Shown: piece after piece, positions 1 through 8,405 of the stretch
Numbering within the stretch: position 1 is the first letter of the stretch
Layout: every line of letters starts with the position of its first letter
Assembly (NCBI GenBank): GCA_023014485.1
Contig: JAJOZX010007470.1
Coordinates: 73,501-137,500, forward strand
Direction of reading: 5' to 3'
Length of the DNA: 64,000 nucleotides
From: Bathynomus jamesi
Taxonomy: Eukaryota > Arthropoda > Malacostraca > Isopoda > Cirolanidae
The notes under the pieces: model-generated
Seen by the model: only the letters and a program-made list of their open reading frames with translations
What the model was told of the DNA's origin: nothing
Database searches by the model: none
Program-made: the position numbers and the translations under genes

Positions 1-155
1 TTTTTAGCACAAGATTAAAAGATGTTTCCAAACAATGTTATAGATAAAAAAAAATATATATATATATACTGGTCAAAAAAAGAAACGCAATTTTTGAGAT
101 TTATTAATAAACATGAGGACTCAGTATATAATAAATGATTCTTTAACAGAAACAG

Positions 156-521
156 TCAATAACGCGTATGGCCACCCCTAGCCACAATGCAGGCTTGGAG
201 TCTGGCCCTCATCGACCTCAACAGTCTCTGCAGGAAAGCAACAGGGATGGCCCTCCACTCTTCAATAATTGCATTGGTCAGTTCCCTGATGTTCTGCGGC
301 TGATGCTGACGTCTGCGAACTCGCCGTTCAAGTTCATCCCATGCGTGCTCTATCGGTGACATGTCTGGGCTGAAGGCTGGCCATGGTAAGGTCTGCACCT
401 GTTGTCCCTGCAGGTACGCCTGCACTATCCTGGCTGCATGAGGTCTGGCATTGTCCTGTTGCAGAGCACCAATTCTGGATGTTGCCTCATGAATGGAAGA
501 ACATGTGGGTGAAGAACTCAT
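156..521 (-). pseudogene. Tc1 transposase, catalytic C-terminal part
   Basis: The 121-residue frame carries the last two catalytic residues of a Tc1/mariner DDE transposase. LQQDNARPHAARI holds the second Asp, and SPDMSPIEHAWDELERR holds the Glu 34 residues later, which defines DD34E. The C terminus ends ARGGHTRY followed by a stop at the expected distance from the TIR. Upstream, around 522-790, transposase-like words (MVWAGIAF, YRDEFF) occur in other frames, so the gene is frameshifted. Known role of the family: cut-and-paste transposition at TA. It is inactive here. Confidence 0.85.
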
Positions 522-790
522 CCCTGTAGCGCTGGGCAGTCAGAGCGCCATCAAAACCACCAGCTCAGTTCTTGAAGCAAAGGCAATTCCTGCCCAAACC
601 ATGACACTTGGTCCTCTCCATCTGTTATGCTCCACTACTGCAGCATCTGAGTATCGCTCAGAATTGGACAGTCTGAAGCGAGACTCGTCAGAAAAGAGGA
701 CTTGGTTCCACATTCTTTGTGTCCAGTCACGGTGCTGATAGGCCCATTGCAGGCGTCGTTGCCTTCTTGCATCAGTGAGAAAAGGACCTC

Positions 791-1123
791 TTAAGGCCTG
801 CGGGATCGGAGTCGGTTTCTGACGGTCTGGTCACTAATTCTGTTGTTGTGGATACCAGGTGTCTCTCTGGCTGTCTGACGAGCATTCCGCTGCCGATGAC
901 GCAGGTGCTGCAGTACAATGTGGCGATCCTGGCGTTGGGTCGTCACACGAGATCGCCCACGTCTTGGCAGGTCCTGAACACTTCCTCTGGCATTGTACCG
1001 TCTAACAAGCCTAGAGATTGTGCTGGGATGCACATGCATTCGTTGTGCAACTTGGACAGCAGACATGCCTGCATCCAACATGCCCAAGGCACGACCTCTG
1101 TTGACCTCTGAGAGTCGTGGCAT
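791..1123 (-). pseudogene. Tc1 transposase, N-terminal DNA-binding part
   Basis: This 110-residue frame opens MPRLSEVNRGRALGML and continues AQRMHVHPSTISRLVRRY, a helix-turn-helix of the paired type used by Tc1 transposases to bind their TIRs. A second arginine-rich segment (GRSRVTTQRQDRHI) with further helix-turn-helix character follows. It stops at SRRP, where the frame is lost before the catalytic domain. It is in the same orientation as the catalytic fragment at 156-521 and belongs to the same element. Confidence 0.8.
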
Positions 1124-1520
1124 GCCTCAATCGCGGGAAAAAGTTTGGTTTTCTCAACGGGCAGTGTGTATTCTGTGAAGTCAAAGAAAAAATGCATGCC
1201 TTCATAAAGAATACATTCAATTTAATCTCTGTTTATTGTTTGTAACAAAATGGCGTCTGAGCCGGGATTAGTCAGGTTTAAAAACATGCACTACGTGGCT
1301 TTAAAAGATTTGAACAAACATTTAACCATAATCTTGAAACTGTGATAATACCACTAACAACTTAAATTTTACACCATATGCAAGCTAATTGCGTTTCTTT
1401 TTTTGACCAGTATATATATACAAATTTATACTGGAAATCTGCCCAAGTTTTAGCACTGCTCTTTTTGTATATAAAAATTGAACAATTATTGATTTTTAGC
1501 ACAAGATTAACACTCGTACT

Positions 1521-2015
1521 TTGTCAAAAAATATTTTAGTACTTCCATTTTTCCCGGGCTTTTTAGGCATTGCTAATGTATTTAAACTTTTGGATATTAA
1601 TGTAGTATTTTCATATAACAATATTGTGAAAAATATCATAGTAAAAAATAGCCCTACCAATAATTCAGGCATTATCTATAAAATTGGTTGTAAACAATGT
1701 GATTCCTTTTACATAGGTCAGACGGGAAAGGATTTGCGCACACGTATAAAACAGCATCAATATTCCGTTAGAACAGGACAATTGTCCAGTGCCCTTTTTG
1801 TCCATTTGTCAGAGTTATCCCACTGTATTGATTGGAATAATGCTTCAGTTTTATTCCACTCTAGCAACATTAACAGAAATATTTTTGAATCTGCCATTAT
1901 CCAACTAACAAATAACTTCAACATAAGCAAAGGTCTTTTTCAACTAGATCCTGTTGTTTTGAATTCCTTCAGAACAGATTTAGATAAGAAAGGTAGAATG
2001 CTAAATCTTTGGTAA
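1521..2015 (+). CDS. Penelope-like element, C-terminal GIY-YIG endonuclease (partial)
   Basis: This is the C-terminal end of a Penelope-like retroelement polyprotein. It begins in the linker after the reverse transcriptase (NILVLPFFPGF). The GIY-YIG nuclease follows: GIIYKIGCKQC and FYIGQTGKDLRTRIKQH give the first strand, the YIG-like second strand and the catalytic Arg. FESAIIQLTNNFN supplies the conserved Glu. The frame ends naturally at LNLW, as does the second copy at 25725-26010. The reverse transcriptase domain is absent, so the copy is 5'-truncated. The nuclease nicks the target for reverse transcription in this family. The ATG used here is probably not a true start. Confidence 0.85.
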   Translation: MSKNILVLPFFPGFLGIANVFKLLDINVVFSYNNIVKNIIVKNSPTNNSGIIYKIGCKQCDSFYIGQTGKDLRTRIKQHQYSVRTGQLSSALFVHLSELSHCIDWNNASVLFHSSNINRNIFESAIIQLTNNFNISKGLFQLDPVVLNSFRTDLDKKGRMLNLW

Positions 2016-2137
2016 AATTTGTATGCCACCCTAATAACTTTTATTTTTCAATTTTTATATACAAAAAAATAGGGCAGAGTGCTAAAACCCAGGCAGATTT
2101 CCAGTATAAATTTGTGTGTGTGTGTGTGTGTGTGTGT

Positions 2138-2410
2138 CAGAGCTGGGCACTTCCGCAAACACTCCCGCAACCCGCAAATTCCGCAATTGCGGAAGTATGT
2201 TTTTTCGTTTGCGGATTTGCGTTTGCGGCAAAGTCATCGCAAATTAGTGAATTTGCGTTTGCTGATTTGCGTTTGCGGAAGTGATTTTGAGTTTGCGCTC
2301 AAAATCACTTCCGCAAACGCAAATTCACTAATTTGCGATGACTTTGCCGCAAACGAAAAACATACTTCCGCAATTGCGGAATTTGCGGTTTGCGGAAGTG
2401 CCCAGCTCTG
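2138..2410. mobile_element. hAT-type MITE built of TTTGCG iterons
   Basis: The 273-bp element starts CAGAGCTGGGCACTTCCGC and ends with the matching inverted repeat GTGCCCAGCTCTG. It is nearly a full palindrome centred near 2290. Both flanks are (GT)n, so an 8-bp duplication of GTGTGTGT is possible but cannot be proven. The terminal CAGAG and length are typical of non-autonomous hAT elements. Words of the type TTTGCG/CGCAAA recur along both arms and could be transposase-binding sites (inference). Confidence 0.75.
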
Positions 2411-2647
2411 GTGTGTGTGTGTGTGTATATATATATATATGTATATATATATATAATATATATATTGAAACATATATATGGAAACAAATCTTTTAATCTT
2501 GTGCTAAAAATCGATAGTTTTTCCTTATAAATTTGTGTGCCCCCTTCCACAATCCTTTAATTTCGTTTCTCCATTTATTGTATATATATATATATTTTTT
2601 TTTTTCTGTAACCTATATATAGGCTGTAATTCTTTATGTACTTCATT

Positions 2648-2700
2648 GTTCCTGAGGATGTCATTAGATGAAAGTGCTTGAGCATCATCTGTGTTTCCTT
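2648..2700 (+). other. Hammerhead-like RNA motif at a PLE end
   Basis: The string CCTGAGGATGTCATTAG-ATGAAAG has the order expected of a hammerhead core: CUGANGA, a short stem II hairpin (GTC-ATTA-GAT), then GAAA. Penelope-like elements are known to carry hammerhead ribozymes in their terminal repeats. An extra U between CUGANGA and stem II and a weak stem III make activity doubtful in this copy. Other copies vary compensatorily (see findings). Confidence 0.4.
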
Positions 2701-2757
2701 TCCTTCGTGGTTTTATTCATCATAAATATTTTTCACGTGTTACTTTCGTGAAATAAT

Positions 2758-2760
<3 letters not shown>

Positions 2761-2850
<90 letters not shown>
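2761..2850. repeat. (TA)n microsatellite
   Basis: About 90 bp of nearly pure TA dinucleotide between the PLE end on the left and a SINE 3' tail on the right. Reading frames through it are artefacts. Confidence 0.97.
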
Positions 2851-2935
2851 ACCAAGGTAGAGCAACAAGCTTGACTTTCGTAATGAAGAATTCAGGAAGA
2901 AGCAAAAAAACTAAAACCAAGGTTATATATAAAAG
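2851..2935 (+). mobile_element. 3' tail fragment of the dimeric tRNA-SINE
   Basis: The segment agcaacaagcttgacttt...gaagaattcaggaag matches, with changes, the 3' end of the SINE at 19112-19380 and 45695-45985 (gtgacaagcttgacctt, gaacaattcgggtgg). Only the last part of the unit is present, next to the (TA)n tract. Confidence 0.6.
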
Positions 2936-3155
2936 CTGTTTTGTTGTTTTAAACACCTAGATCAGGATTCGATTCCCAATGGTGCTGGTAATAATAAACC
3001 GGGAGTAAGGGCAATGGGCGGCATTAGTTGGCCTGAGCACTGTACCAGTTTCTGATCCTCCTGATTAGTGACAAGTCTATAAGCGAATAGGTTCTCTCCC
3101 CTTCGTAATTCATATAACATCAAACCACCTGACAGCTGCTCACATAATAAACTAC
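2936..3155. other. Degenerate repeat with a tRNA-like B box; kinesin intron
   Basis: At about 2966 the words GGATTCGATTCCC resemble a pol III B box of a tRNA-derived repeat, but no A box at the right distance was found. The rest to 3155 has no recognised content and lies inside the kinesin intron that follows exon 3156-3359 (transcribed right to left). Confidence 0.35.
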
Positions 3156-3359
3156 CTGAGAAAAGACTGGGTTAGTTCCCATTGTGTAGGTTTTCCCTGA
3201 ACTTGTCTGTCCATACGCTATCACAGTTACATTTTGTCCATCTCTCATATGCTTCAGAAGGGGTGATACAACCAGCTGAAATATGTCCTCTTGAGTCGTA
3301 TTTTCATTACAGACGCCATCGTAGGTAAAGATTCCTTTAACTCCTTCTTCTACTAACAC
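3156..3359 (-). CDS. Kinesin motor domain, internal exon (P-loop)
   Basis: A 204-bp, 68-codon exon with phase-0 boundaries. A polypyrimidine-AG acceptor (ttttctag) precedes 3359 and a CAG|GTAGTT donor follows 3156. It encodes GIFTYDGV, TQEDIFQLVVSPLL and the kinesin ATP-binding P-loop AYGQTSSGKTYTMG. Kinesins are microtubule motors. The sequence continues directly from the upstream exon (PDEKQ|VLVEEG), as in the N-terminal half of kinesin motor domains. The KEI-DG-SVLP arrangement of the preceding exon recalls kinesin-4 type motors, but the subfamily is uncertain. Downstream exons must lie left of this window or are lost; the intervening 3 kb is transposon sequence. Confidence 0.85.
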
Positions 3360-3899
3360 CTAGAAAAGGTATTATTTTTTATCATTAGTACTTCAACAAA
3401 TATGGCCCTACACTTTTCATATTAAAATTACAACTATGCTGTAAACTTATAATGTTTATAAAGCTTTCCTAATTGGGCCTAATGATATTGGCCTATTTTG
3501 TATACTGGTACCTGTATTTCAAGACCCCTGCCTGAGAAATGTCAGTTATTGCAATAATGTTTGGCATTTATCTCTAACCACCCCTATCAGCTTAATAGAC
3601 ATGCCTACAATGCAAAGAATATGAAAGCTCCTAAGCTACTGCATAAAATCACTAGATCAGTCTAGGCCCTAATGGCAAAGTAGTTTACTACCCAAGTAAA
3701 AAATGCTACAATTTTGGAAGAAACTTGCATCTTTTCTAAGAAAAATGCTTACAAAGAAGCTCAGTTTTGATGCAATGGCATAAAGACTCCCAATATATGT
3801 TTGAAAAATGCAATAATTCATCTCTGCGATCTTATAACTATATAGAATTTTTTTTTTAAATAAATAACTTTAAAGTAAAAGATATTTAAAAAAATCACC

Positions 3900-4120
3900 A
3901 TATATACTGTAGCTATATGAAAATTATTTCACAAAATAACACGTGAATAATATTTATGATGAAAATAACCATAAAAGAAAAGGAAAACATGAAATAGTGC
4001 TCAAGTGCTTTCATCTAATGAGTGTTCCTGAGGATGTCATTAGACAAAAGTGCTTGAGCACTATTTCGTGATTTCCTTTTTAGTTATTGTCATCATTAAC
4101 ATATATATATATATATATCT
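3900..4120. mobile_element. Inverted pair of PLE terminal sequences
   Basis: The left arm (ttatttcacaaaataacacgtg ... gctcaagtgctttcatctaatga) is the reverse complement of the right arm (gttcctgaggatgtcattag ... gtgcttgagcac). Both match the PLE ends at 2640-2760 and 26320-26650. In the right arm the hammerhead-like GAAA is changed to CAAA. The pair has the tail-to-tail layout seen repeatedly in this window. Confidence 0.7.
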
Positions 4121-4121
4121 T

Positions 4122-4149
4122 GCTCAGTGGGGCAAGAGCCCCACTGAGC
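4122..4149. other. Perfect 12-bp stem, 4-nt loop hairpin
   Basis: GCTCAGTGGGGC, loop AAGA, GCCCCACTGAGC. It lies in the kinesin intron 31 bases past the exon-1 donor. No known element was recognised; it could be a fossil fold-back end or a local structure affecting splicing (inference). Confidence 0.6.
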
Positions 4150-4181
4150 CTGAAAGAAATTTTAATGCTTAACCACAGTAC

Positions 4182-4339
4182 CTGTTTCTCATCAGGTAAA
4201 ACACTAAGAATATTATGTGCACCATCCAATATTTCTTTTTCCAATAAGGGTCTTGCTCTGACAAGACTTTAATTGAAGACTTTCCAGCATTAAGTTTCTT
4301 TGTACTTTGAAGTGGTGTTGCAAAAACAACCATTTTGTC
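4182..4339 (-). CDS. Kinesin motor domain, first coding exon (frameshifted)
   Basis: A strong acceptor (poly-T then ccaccag) ends at 4340, followed by GACAAAATGG with an ATG at 4333-4331. The donor CAG|GTACTG follows 4182. The first 23 codons read MVVFATPLQ...SSIKV. The conserved motor strand VRARPLLEKEILDGA...SVLPDEKQ follows in a different frame. Only two bases (4264-4263) separate Val-23 from the next Val codon where kinesins have a full codon, so one base is missing. Adding one base makes the coding part 153 bp and restores phase 0 with the next exon. It is either a real disabling deletion or a sequence error. Confidence 0.7.
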
Positions 4340-4455
4340 CTGGTGGAAAAAAAAAAAATATCAGCACAACTTATTTAGTTTACTAGTCCAACAACTAATC
4401 TCTACATTTAGGTTATCAAACTTTAGACTTGTGGACCTTTCCAAATATATACCAT

Positions 4456-4934
4456 ATTTTTTGGTGTATAAGACGCATTTTTTTTTTCCAAAAAAAGGGG
4501 TCTCAAAATCACCCTGCGTCCTATACACCATAGGTCATAATATTACCTTTATATGGGCTAGAAGAACTGATGGATTTTTACAAAAATTCATCATCTCTTA
4601 GTCCCTCCTGACTGTGTATTGGTTTGGCCAATTTTACACTAAGTTTCTACTCTTCCCAACCCACTGATAACAAGAAAAACAGTACGTATTGCATAATGAT
4701 TTACTTTTATGTTTCATAACATATAGTATAGAGTCCCATATACTTAATACTATTTTCTTATAATGAGTATGGGTGAAAGAAAACATATCGCCATACTTTT
4801 GATGGAAGGCTTTAACAAAACTCAGCCTCGCTGGTAGAAAATTATGGACATTTTCTGACAACTAGGCAGTTGGTCATAATTTTTTTCCTGAAAAAGGCCT
4901 TGAAAATAGGGGTGCGTCTTATACACCAAAAAAT
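4456..4934. mobile_element. MITE with GGTGTATAAGACGCA ends
   Basis: The left end ATTTTTTGGTGTATAAGACG is repeated inverted at 4913-4934. An internal inverted partial copy (CTGCGTCCTATACACCA, about 4514) shows a compound structure. There is no coding capacity; short frames inside are not gene-like. The superfamily was not assigned because flanking duplications are unclear. It lies upstream of the kinesin start and may sit in the gene's 5' intron. Confidence 0.6.
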
Positions 4935-5221
4935 TCAGTAATAATAATACTCACTCAGTTATCTATGACTGAGGGTGGTCTATAATTATGGATAACTCAA
5001 TTTCATTGTTAACTCAGTACACCTGCCAGTGGGTGGGTGGTGCAGCCACTACTGCCTACCACCACTAACTGACCTCCCACTTCACACACCACTACACATG
5101 GTATTATTCTATTACAGTACGGTATAATATATTAAGTACAGTAAATTGTATTCACCACAAAATGGGAAGATCATCCACTCCTGAAGATTGTAACCCCTCT
5201 CCTCTGCAAACATTGCTGCTA
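4935..5221. other. No gene seen
   Basis: AT-rich and simple sequence with repeated gataactcaattt-like words, also found around 8060-8150 (gttaactcagt, gttaactcaatt), so perhaps an old shared repeat. No frame, RNA or TIR supported. Confidence 0.3.
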
Positions 5222-5800
5222 TCAATTGTCTTTGTTAGTTTCTACATGATCCTCATCACCATCACTATCCTCACTCAAACTTGCTGCTGGTGCATATGTA
5301 GCTCCAACTGATTCAGCACTGGAAAGAGTACCTGTAGCATATTTCTTCTTGAAGAAATCTGTAATCTTCAGTTGTGTCCTGCCATAAAAGACTTCATAAT
5401 AGTTTTTAATTTTGTATTTGTCTACAGCACCTTACTGCCCAATCTTGGTCAATGTCATTTTAAATTATAATTTGCATGGCTTCTCATAGATGGTTTATTA
5501 CCCTTTTGGCATCTTCGTTGTTCATATAGACTTTGTTTTCTTCCTCCTCTGACTCAGTGGTGAGCATCATTAGCATGCATGACTAGTTCCTCATTGGTCA
5601 ACTCATACCTATGTTCCTCCTATATATCCTTGGCTCCCAGCATCTCCAGATTACTAGGGACTTGACTTGGTTAACCATATTAATGAGCAAATCATCATTC
5701 ACATCATTCTCTGCCACTGGGTCAAGAAATACCTCAAAAAACATCAGTATCTGTACTCCCAGATTACTCTTCTGTGGTGATTACAGACCCTCCTAAACCA
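5222..5800 (-). pseudogene. pogo/Tigger-like transposase, C-terminal fossil with PIP-box-like motif
   Basis: On the minus strand the frame ending at the stop at 5222-5224 reads NYYEVFYGRTQLKITDFFKKK and then an acidic tail (SLSEDSDGDEDHVE). The spacing QLKITDFF fits the PCNA-interacting consensus Q-x-x-I-x-x-F-F (5351-5374). Pogo-family transposases are known to interact with PCNA. Upstream, in shifted frames, ESEEEENKVYMNNEDAKRVINHL and DIDQDW fit the acidic and helical C-terminal region of Tigger-type proteins. Several frameshifts and stops make it a fossil. The catalytic domain was not found. Confidence 0.5.
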
Positions 5801-5811
5801 CCCTGGAAATC

Positions 5812-5935
5812 AGGGTTGGCAAAAAATCCACTTTTTTAAAAAAAAGCCCAACCCACCCAGGTTTTTCTGGGTTTTTTCACCAAAAAATGGGCAAAACTGG
5901 GTTTTTCAAACTTATATCATATAATAGTATAAAAG
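5812..5935. mobile_element. hAT-like end, GGGTTGGCAAA family (copy 1)
   Basis: Begins cagggttggcaaaaaatcc and has alternating runs of T/A with cccac and ctgggttttt words. The same arrangement starts at 7158 and, degraded, at 8297. CAGGGTTGGCA is a typical hAT terminal sequence. The other end was not located. Confidence 0.45.
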
Positions 5936-6000
5936 CAAATAATAATAAAATTATATGCTCTATAAATGTTAATGATGATTGATTTTCACTTACTATAATC

Positions 6001-6003
<3 letters not shown>

Positions 6004-6040
<37 letters not shown>
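6004..6040. repeat. (GT)n microsatellite
   Basis: About 18 uninterrupted GT units. Confidence 0.97.
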
Positions 6041-6041
<1 letters not shown>

Positions 6042-6256
6042 AATCATTATTTTTATAAATTATTAAACTTAAACTGGGTTTTTCAAAATAAAATATCATA
6101 ATAGCTTCTTAATATAAAGATTATATATGCTTATAATGTGCATGATGATTGTTTTTTGCAGTTGAATGTATATAATGTTACGGCATGCGGGAGGTGCCCC
6201 CTTGGGGCATTGGTTTCTGCGAGTATGTAGAAGAATTACAGCATTTGGAAGAGTGA

Positions 6257-6328
6257 GGTCCATGGTGTAATGGTATCGCGTCTGACCGGCAATCGGAAGA
6301 TCCCGGGTTCGATTCCCAGGTGGTTACC
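6257..6328 (+). tRNA. tRNA-like sequence, copy 1 (probable pseudogene or tRNA-derived repeat)
   Basis: An A box (TGGTGTAATGGTATC) and B box (GGGTTCGATTCCC) are correctly spaced. The anticodon arm TCTGA / TCGGA pairs fully with one G-T. The loop would place GGC at the anticodon (Ala), but position 33 is C instead of the near-universal T. The acceptor strands pair only if two unpaired bases are allowed. The overall wording resembles tRNA-Arg in the anticodon stem. It is better read as a tRNA-derived sequence than as a working tRNA. Confidence 0.45.
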
Positions 6329-6522
6329 TCATTTTTTCATTTGTTTCTCTCTCTCTCTCGTCTTGCGCGGAATATCTCCTATACAAGCGTCGTTCTTTAC
6401 GTTATTTATACTGCGTGTTCTTTGCAGTTGAATGTATATAATGTTACGGCATGCGGGAGGTGCCCCCTTGGGGCATTGGTTTCTGCGAGTATGTAGAAGA
6501 ATTACGGCATTTGGAAGAGTGA

Positions 6523-6594
6523 GGTCCATGGTGTAATGGTATCGCGTCTGACCGGCAATCGGAAGATCCCGGGTTCGATTCCCAGGTGGTTACC
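6523..6594 (+). tRNA. tRNA-like sequence, copy 2 (probable pseudogene or tRNA-derived repeat)
   Basis: Identical to the copy 266 bp upstream over the tRNA-like part, with the same A box, B box and C at position 33. The identity reflects the tandem duplication and is not independent evidence for function. Confidence 0.45.
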
Positions 6595-6667
6595 TCATTT
6601 TTTCATTTGTTTCGTTCTCTCTCTCTCGTCTTGCGCGGAATATCTCCTATACAAGCGTCGTTCTTTA

Positions 6668-6668
<1 letters not shown>

Positions 6669-6725
<57 letters not shown>
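6669..6725. repeat. (TA)n microsatellite
   Basis: Nearly pure TA directly after the second tRNA-like unit. Confidence 0.97.
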
Positions 6726-6730
<5 letters not shown>

Positions 6731-6877
6731 GAAAAAATAAAAATCCCTTAATATGATATCTACAAGTCAATATCCTTCTTAATATTTGAATGTTCCCTTA
6801 TCCTAGAAAGTAACCTGACGATTCATGTGGTGGTGATGAAATGTCTTATTATTATGATAATTATAGAGTGAAACACT

Positions 6878-7018
6878 AGAGGAGTCGGAGTCGTATATTT
6901 AAAATGTGAGGAGTCGGAGTCGGATTTTTAGATTTTTTACAATGTGTGGAGTCGGAGTCGAATTTTTACAATGTGTGGAGTCGGAGTCGGAAAATTTTGG
7001 ACCGACTCCACAACCCTG
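6878..7018. mobile_element. hAT end with GGAGTCGGAGTCGG iterons
   Basis: The segment ends ggaccgactccacaaccctg at 7018, a hAT-type CAGGG terminus read on the minus strand. It holds at least four GGAGTCGGAGTCGG blocks spaced about 40 bp apart. The element at 38250-39193 uses the same GGAGTC words but a different terminus. The opposite end was not found, so this is probably a solo or truncated end. Confidence 0.55.
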
Positions 7019-7157
7019 ATTGTAACCAAGCATGCCATCAAAGTGTAACACTGATTGCAAAACTTGTTTGCGAGGCAATGGCAATTTATGAAGAGAGAGT
7101 GCATCTGAATCCCTCTGACATTCAACACCCATTTATGAATGACTTTTGTGCATTTCC
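7019..7157 (+). CDS. Unassigned open stretch between two hAT ends
   Basis: The frame reads CNQACHQSVTLIAKLVCEAM...NPSDIQHPFMNDFCAFPAG without stops and with a reasonable amino-acid mix. It is flanked exactly by a hAT end (to 7018) and another (from 7158). No family was recognised. It could be a fragment of a transposon gene, or an exon, since ttccag at the right end looks like an acceptor rather than a donor. Low confidence that it is coding. Confidence 0.2.
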
Positions 7158-7265
7158 AGCAGGGTTGGCACTAAAGTGGGTGACCTGGTTTTCCCCAACT
7201 TTTTTTTTTTTTTTTAAACCCACTTAAAAACCCTGCTATTTTGCCCACTTAACTGGGTTCTTTCA
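7158..7265. mobile_element. hAT-like end, GGGTTGGCA family (copy 2)
   Basis: Begins cagggttggcactaaagtggg and continues in T-rich and cccactt words like the copy at 5812. No duplication of the target or opposite end was found. Confidence 0.45.
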
Positions 7266-8296
7266 AATATTGTTTTTAATCACAAATATTGAGGTTAATT
7301 TAAGCTTAACTATACATAAAACATTTAGTTATTTATAAATAATTACCAATAAATTAAAATAATTCATGTATTCATACATTGTGCATTGGAATATTTTAAT
7401 ATAATGCTTTAATGGATAAAAACTTAAGAATTGAATGTATCAGTTTCCTGAAAATAAACTGGCTTTAGTGAATTATAGATCCTCATCTCTCCTGCACTCT
7501 GCTTGGTTTTAAACTATTATACATTACCAAAGATAATTTTATTTTAATAATAAGCCATATATCTAGCTTCATTAGCACAACAAAAAAAGAAGTTTTAGTT
7601 CATTTTAAGCCATTCAGTCACTCATTTTTTTTACAAAATAATTGTTCTTTCATTAAACACTTTTTAATCTTATATTTTAAGGTAGCTACTTTACTTTTAC
7701 TTTATAATAATTTGTACATCCCAGAACTACACCCTTGAGTATGCACACAATGTTCTTTCTCCCCAGATTTTCTATAATTTTATATATATATTGAGTTTCT
7801 AATTTATGATGTAATTGTAGGCTGCTTTAAAATGTACCTTAAAACATAATACAAGATAATGCTCTAAAATTAATTCAAATCTTTGTGATTCATCTGCAAA
7901 AATTCAAAATAAGAAAACTCTCCTCATAGACATAAGTATTGTAAAAAATACTGACAATCAACTTTGAAAAAGAAAAGACCAAACCAAAGCTATTGTGAAA
8001 ATTATAAGGTATGGTGGGCTGGTGGGAAGAGAGCCATGGATGTAAACATGCCAAGTCATGGTTAACTCAGTGTCATGATCACAGACATGTGCATAATGGT
8101 CACAATTAGTAAGTCATGGTTAACTCAATTCATGGTTGAGTGAATCACAGATAACTGTGTGAATACTGTAACTTAGTACATTTGCACTATGATTTGCAGC
8201 TAAACTCTTCACATATAATAGTTCCTTAACTAGAACTCAATCTGTAAAGGTGATGGCTGAATCCTAATCATAAAGGACTGGACCTTATAGATAGAG
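7266..8296. other. AT-rich stretch, no gene seen
   Basis: No open frame with protein-like content, no RNA and no clear TIR. About 8030-8160 has repeated gttaactca words resembling 4950-5030. Confidence 0.4.
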
Positions 8297-8405
8297 TTGG
8301 CAAAACCCCAAGTTTACTTTAAAAAAAAGCCCACTGCACCAAGGGAAATTTGGGTTTTTTCAATTGAAGCCCAAAGTCCCTGGGTTTTTTTGGGTCTTCT
8401 GCAGG
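8297..8405. mobile_element. hAT-like end, GGGTTGGCA family (copy 3, degraded)
   Basis: agagttggcaaaacccc followed by aaaaaaaagcccac and ctgggtttttttgggt repeats the composition and word order of copies 1 and 2. Confidence 0.35.

Larger units (their letters stand above)
69..1410 (-). mobile_element. Tc1-like DNA transposon (DD34E), inserted at TA
   Basis: The element starts CTGGTCAAAAAAAGAAACGC at 69 and ends with the exact reverse complement at 1410. The terminal inverted repeats are identical over about 24 bp and TA lies on both sides. The transposase is on the minus strand in at least two broken frames (see the two pseudogene entries). At 1342 bp it has the usual size of a Tc1 element. It interrupts PLE-derived sequence and so is younger than it. 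The perfect TIRs suggest the insertion is not ancient, although the gene is disrupted and this copy could not move by itself. Confidence 0.85.
1..1478 (-). mobile_element. Inverted PLE 3'-region fragment (host of the Tc1 insertion)
   Basis: Positions 1-68 and 1411-1478 together match, in the same orientation, the sequence at about 25546-25665. That is the reverse complement of the untranslated tail that follows the GIY-YIG ORF of the Penelope-like copies here. Shared words include tagcacaagat and aatctgccca. It therefore sits head-to-head with the plus-strand copy starting near 1480, and inverted partial copies are typical of Penelope-like elements. It carries no ORF of its own and is split by a Tc1 element. 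Confidence 0.6.
2016..2760 (+). mobile_element. PLE 3' region, interrupted by a hAT MITE
   Basis: Sequence after the GIY-YIG stop matches the tail of the second PLE copy (minus strand, 25300-25725): the same order of cagatttc-agtataaattt, a (GT)/(TA) tract, cttgtgctaaaaatcg, ctgtaacctatatatagg, and the conserved CCTGAGGATGTCATTAG hairpin block. It ends in ttttcatatata at a (TA)n tract, as most PLE ends in this window do. The MITE at 2138-2410 interrupts its (GT)n segment. Confidence 0.7.
3360..4181 (-). other. Kinesin intron containing PLE terminal palindrome
   Basis: An 822-bp intron between the two kinesin exons, bounded by GT (minus strand, 4181-4180) and AG (3361-3360). The half nearest exon 3156-3359 shows nothing recognisable. 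Positions 3900-4120 hold an inverted pair of PLE ends, and 4122-4149 a perfect small hairpin. Confidence 0.7.
6155..6668 (+). repeat. Tandem duplication of a 266-bp unit carrying a tRNA-like sequence
   Basis: The unit starting tttgcagttgaatgtatat at 6155 is repeated at 6421, a 266-bp period, with almost no differences. Each unit ends in a (CT)n stretch and cgtcgttctttacg. Each holds one tRNA-like sequence with pol III A and B boxes. The second copy runs into (TA)n at 6669. Near identity points to a recent duplication. Confidence 0.85.

Noticed and set aside
943..1197. Plus and minus frames overlapping the Tc1 N-terminal region
   Set aside because: Shadows of the helix-turn-helix frame at 791-1123.
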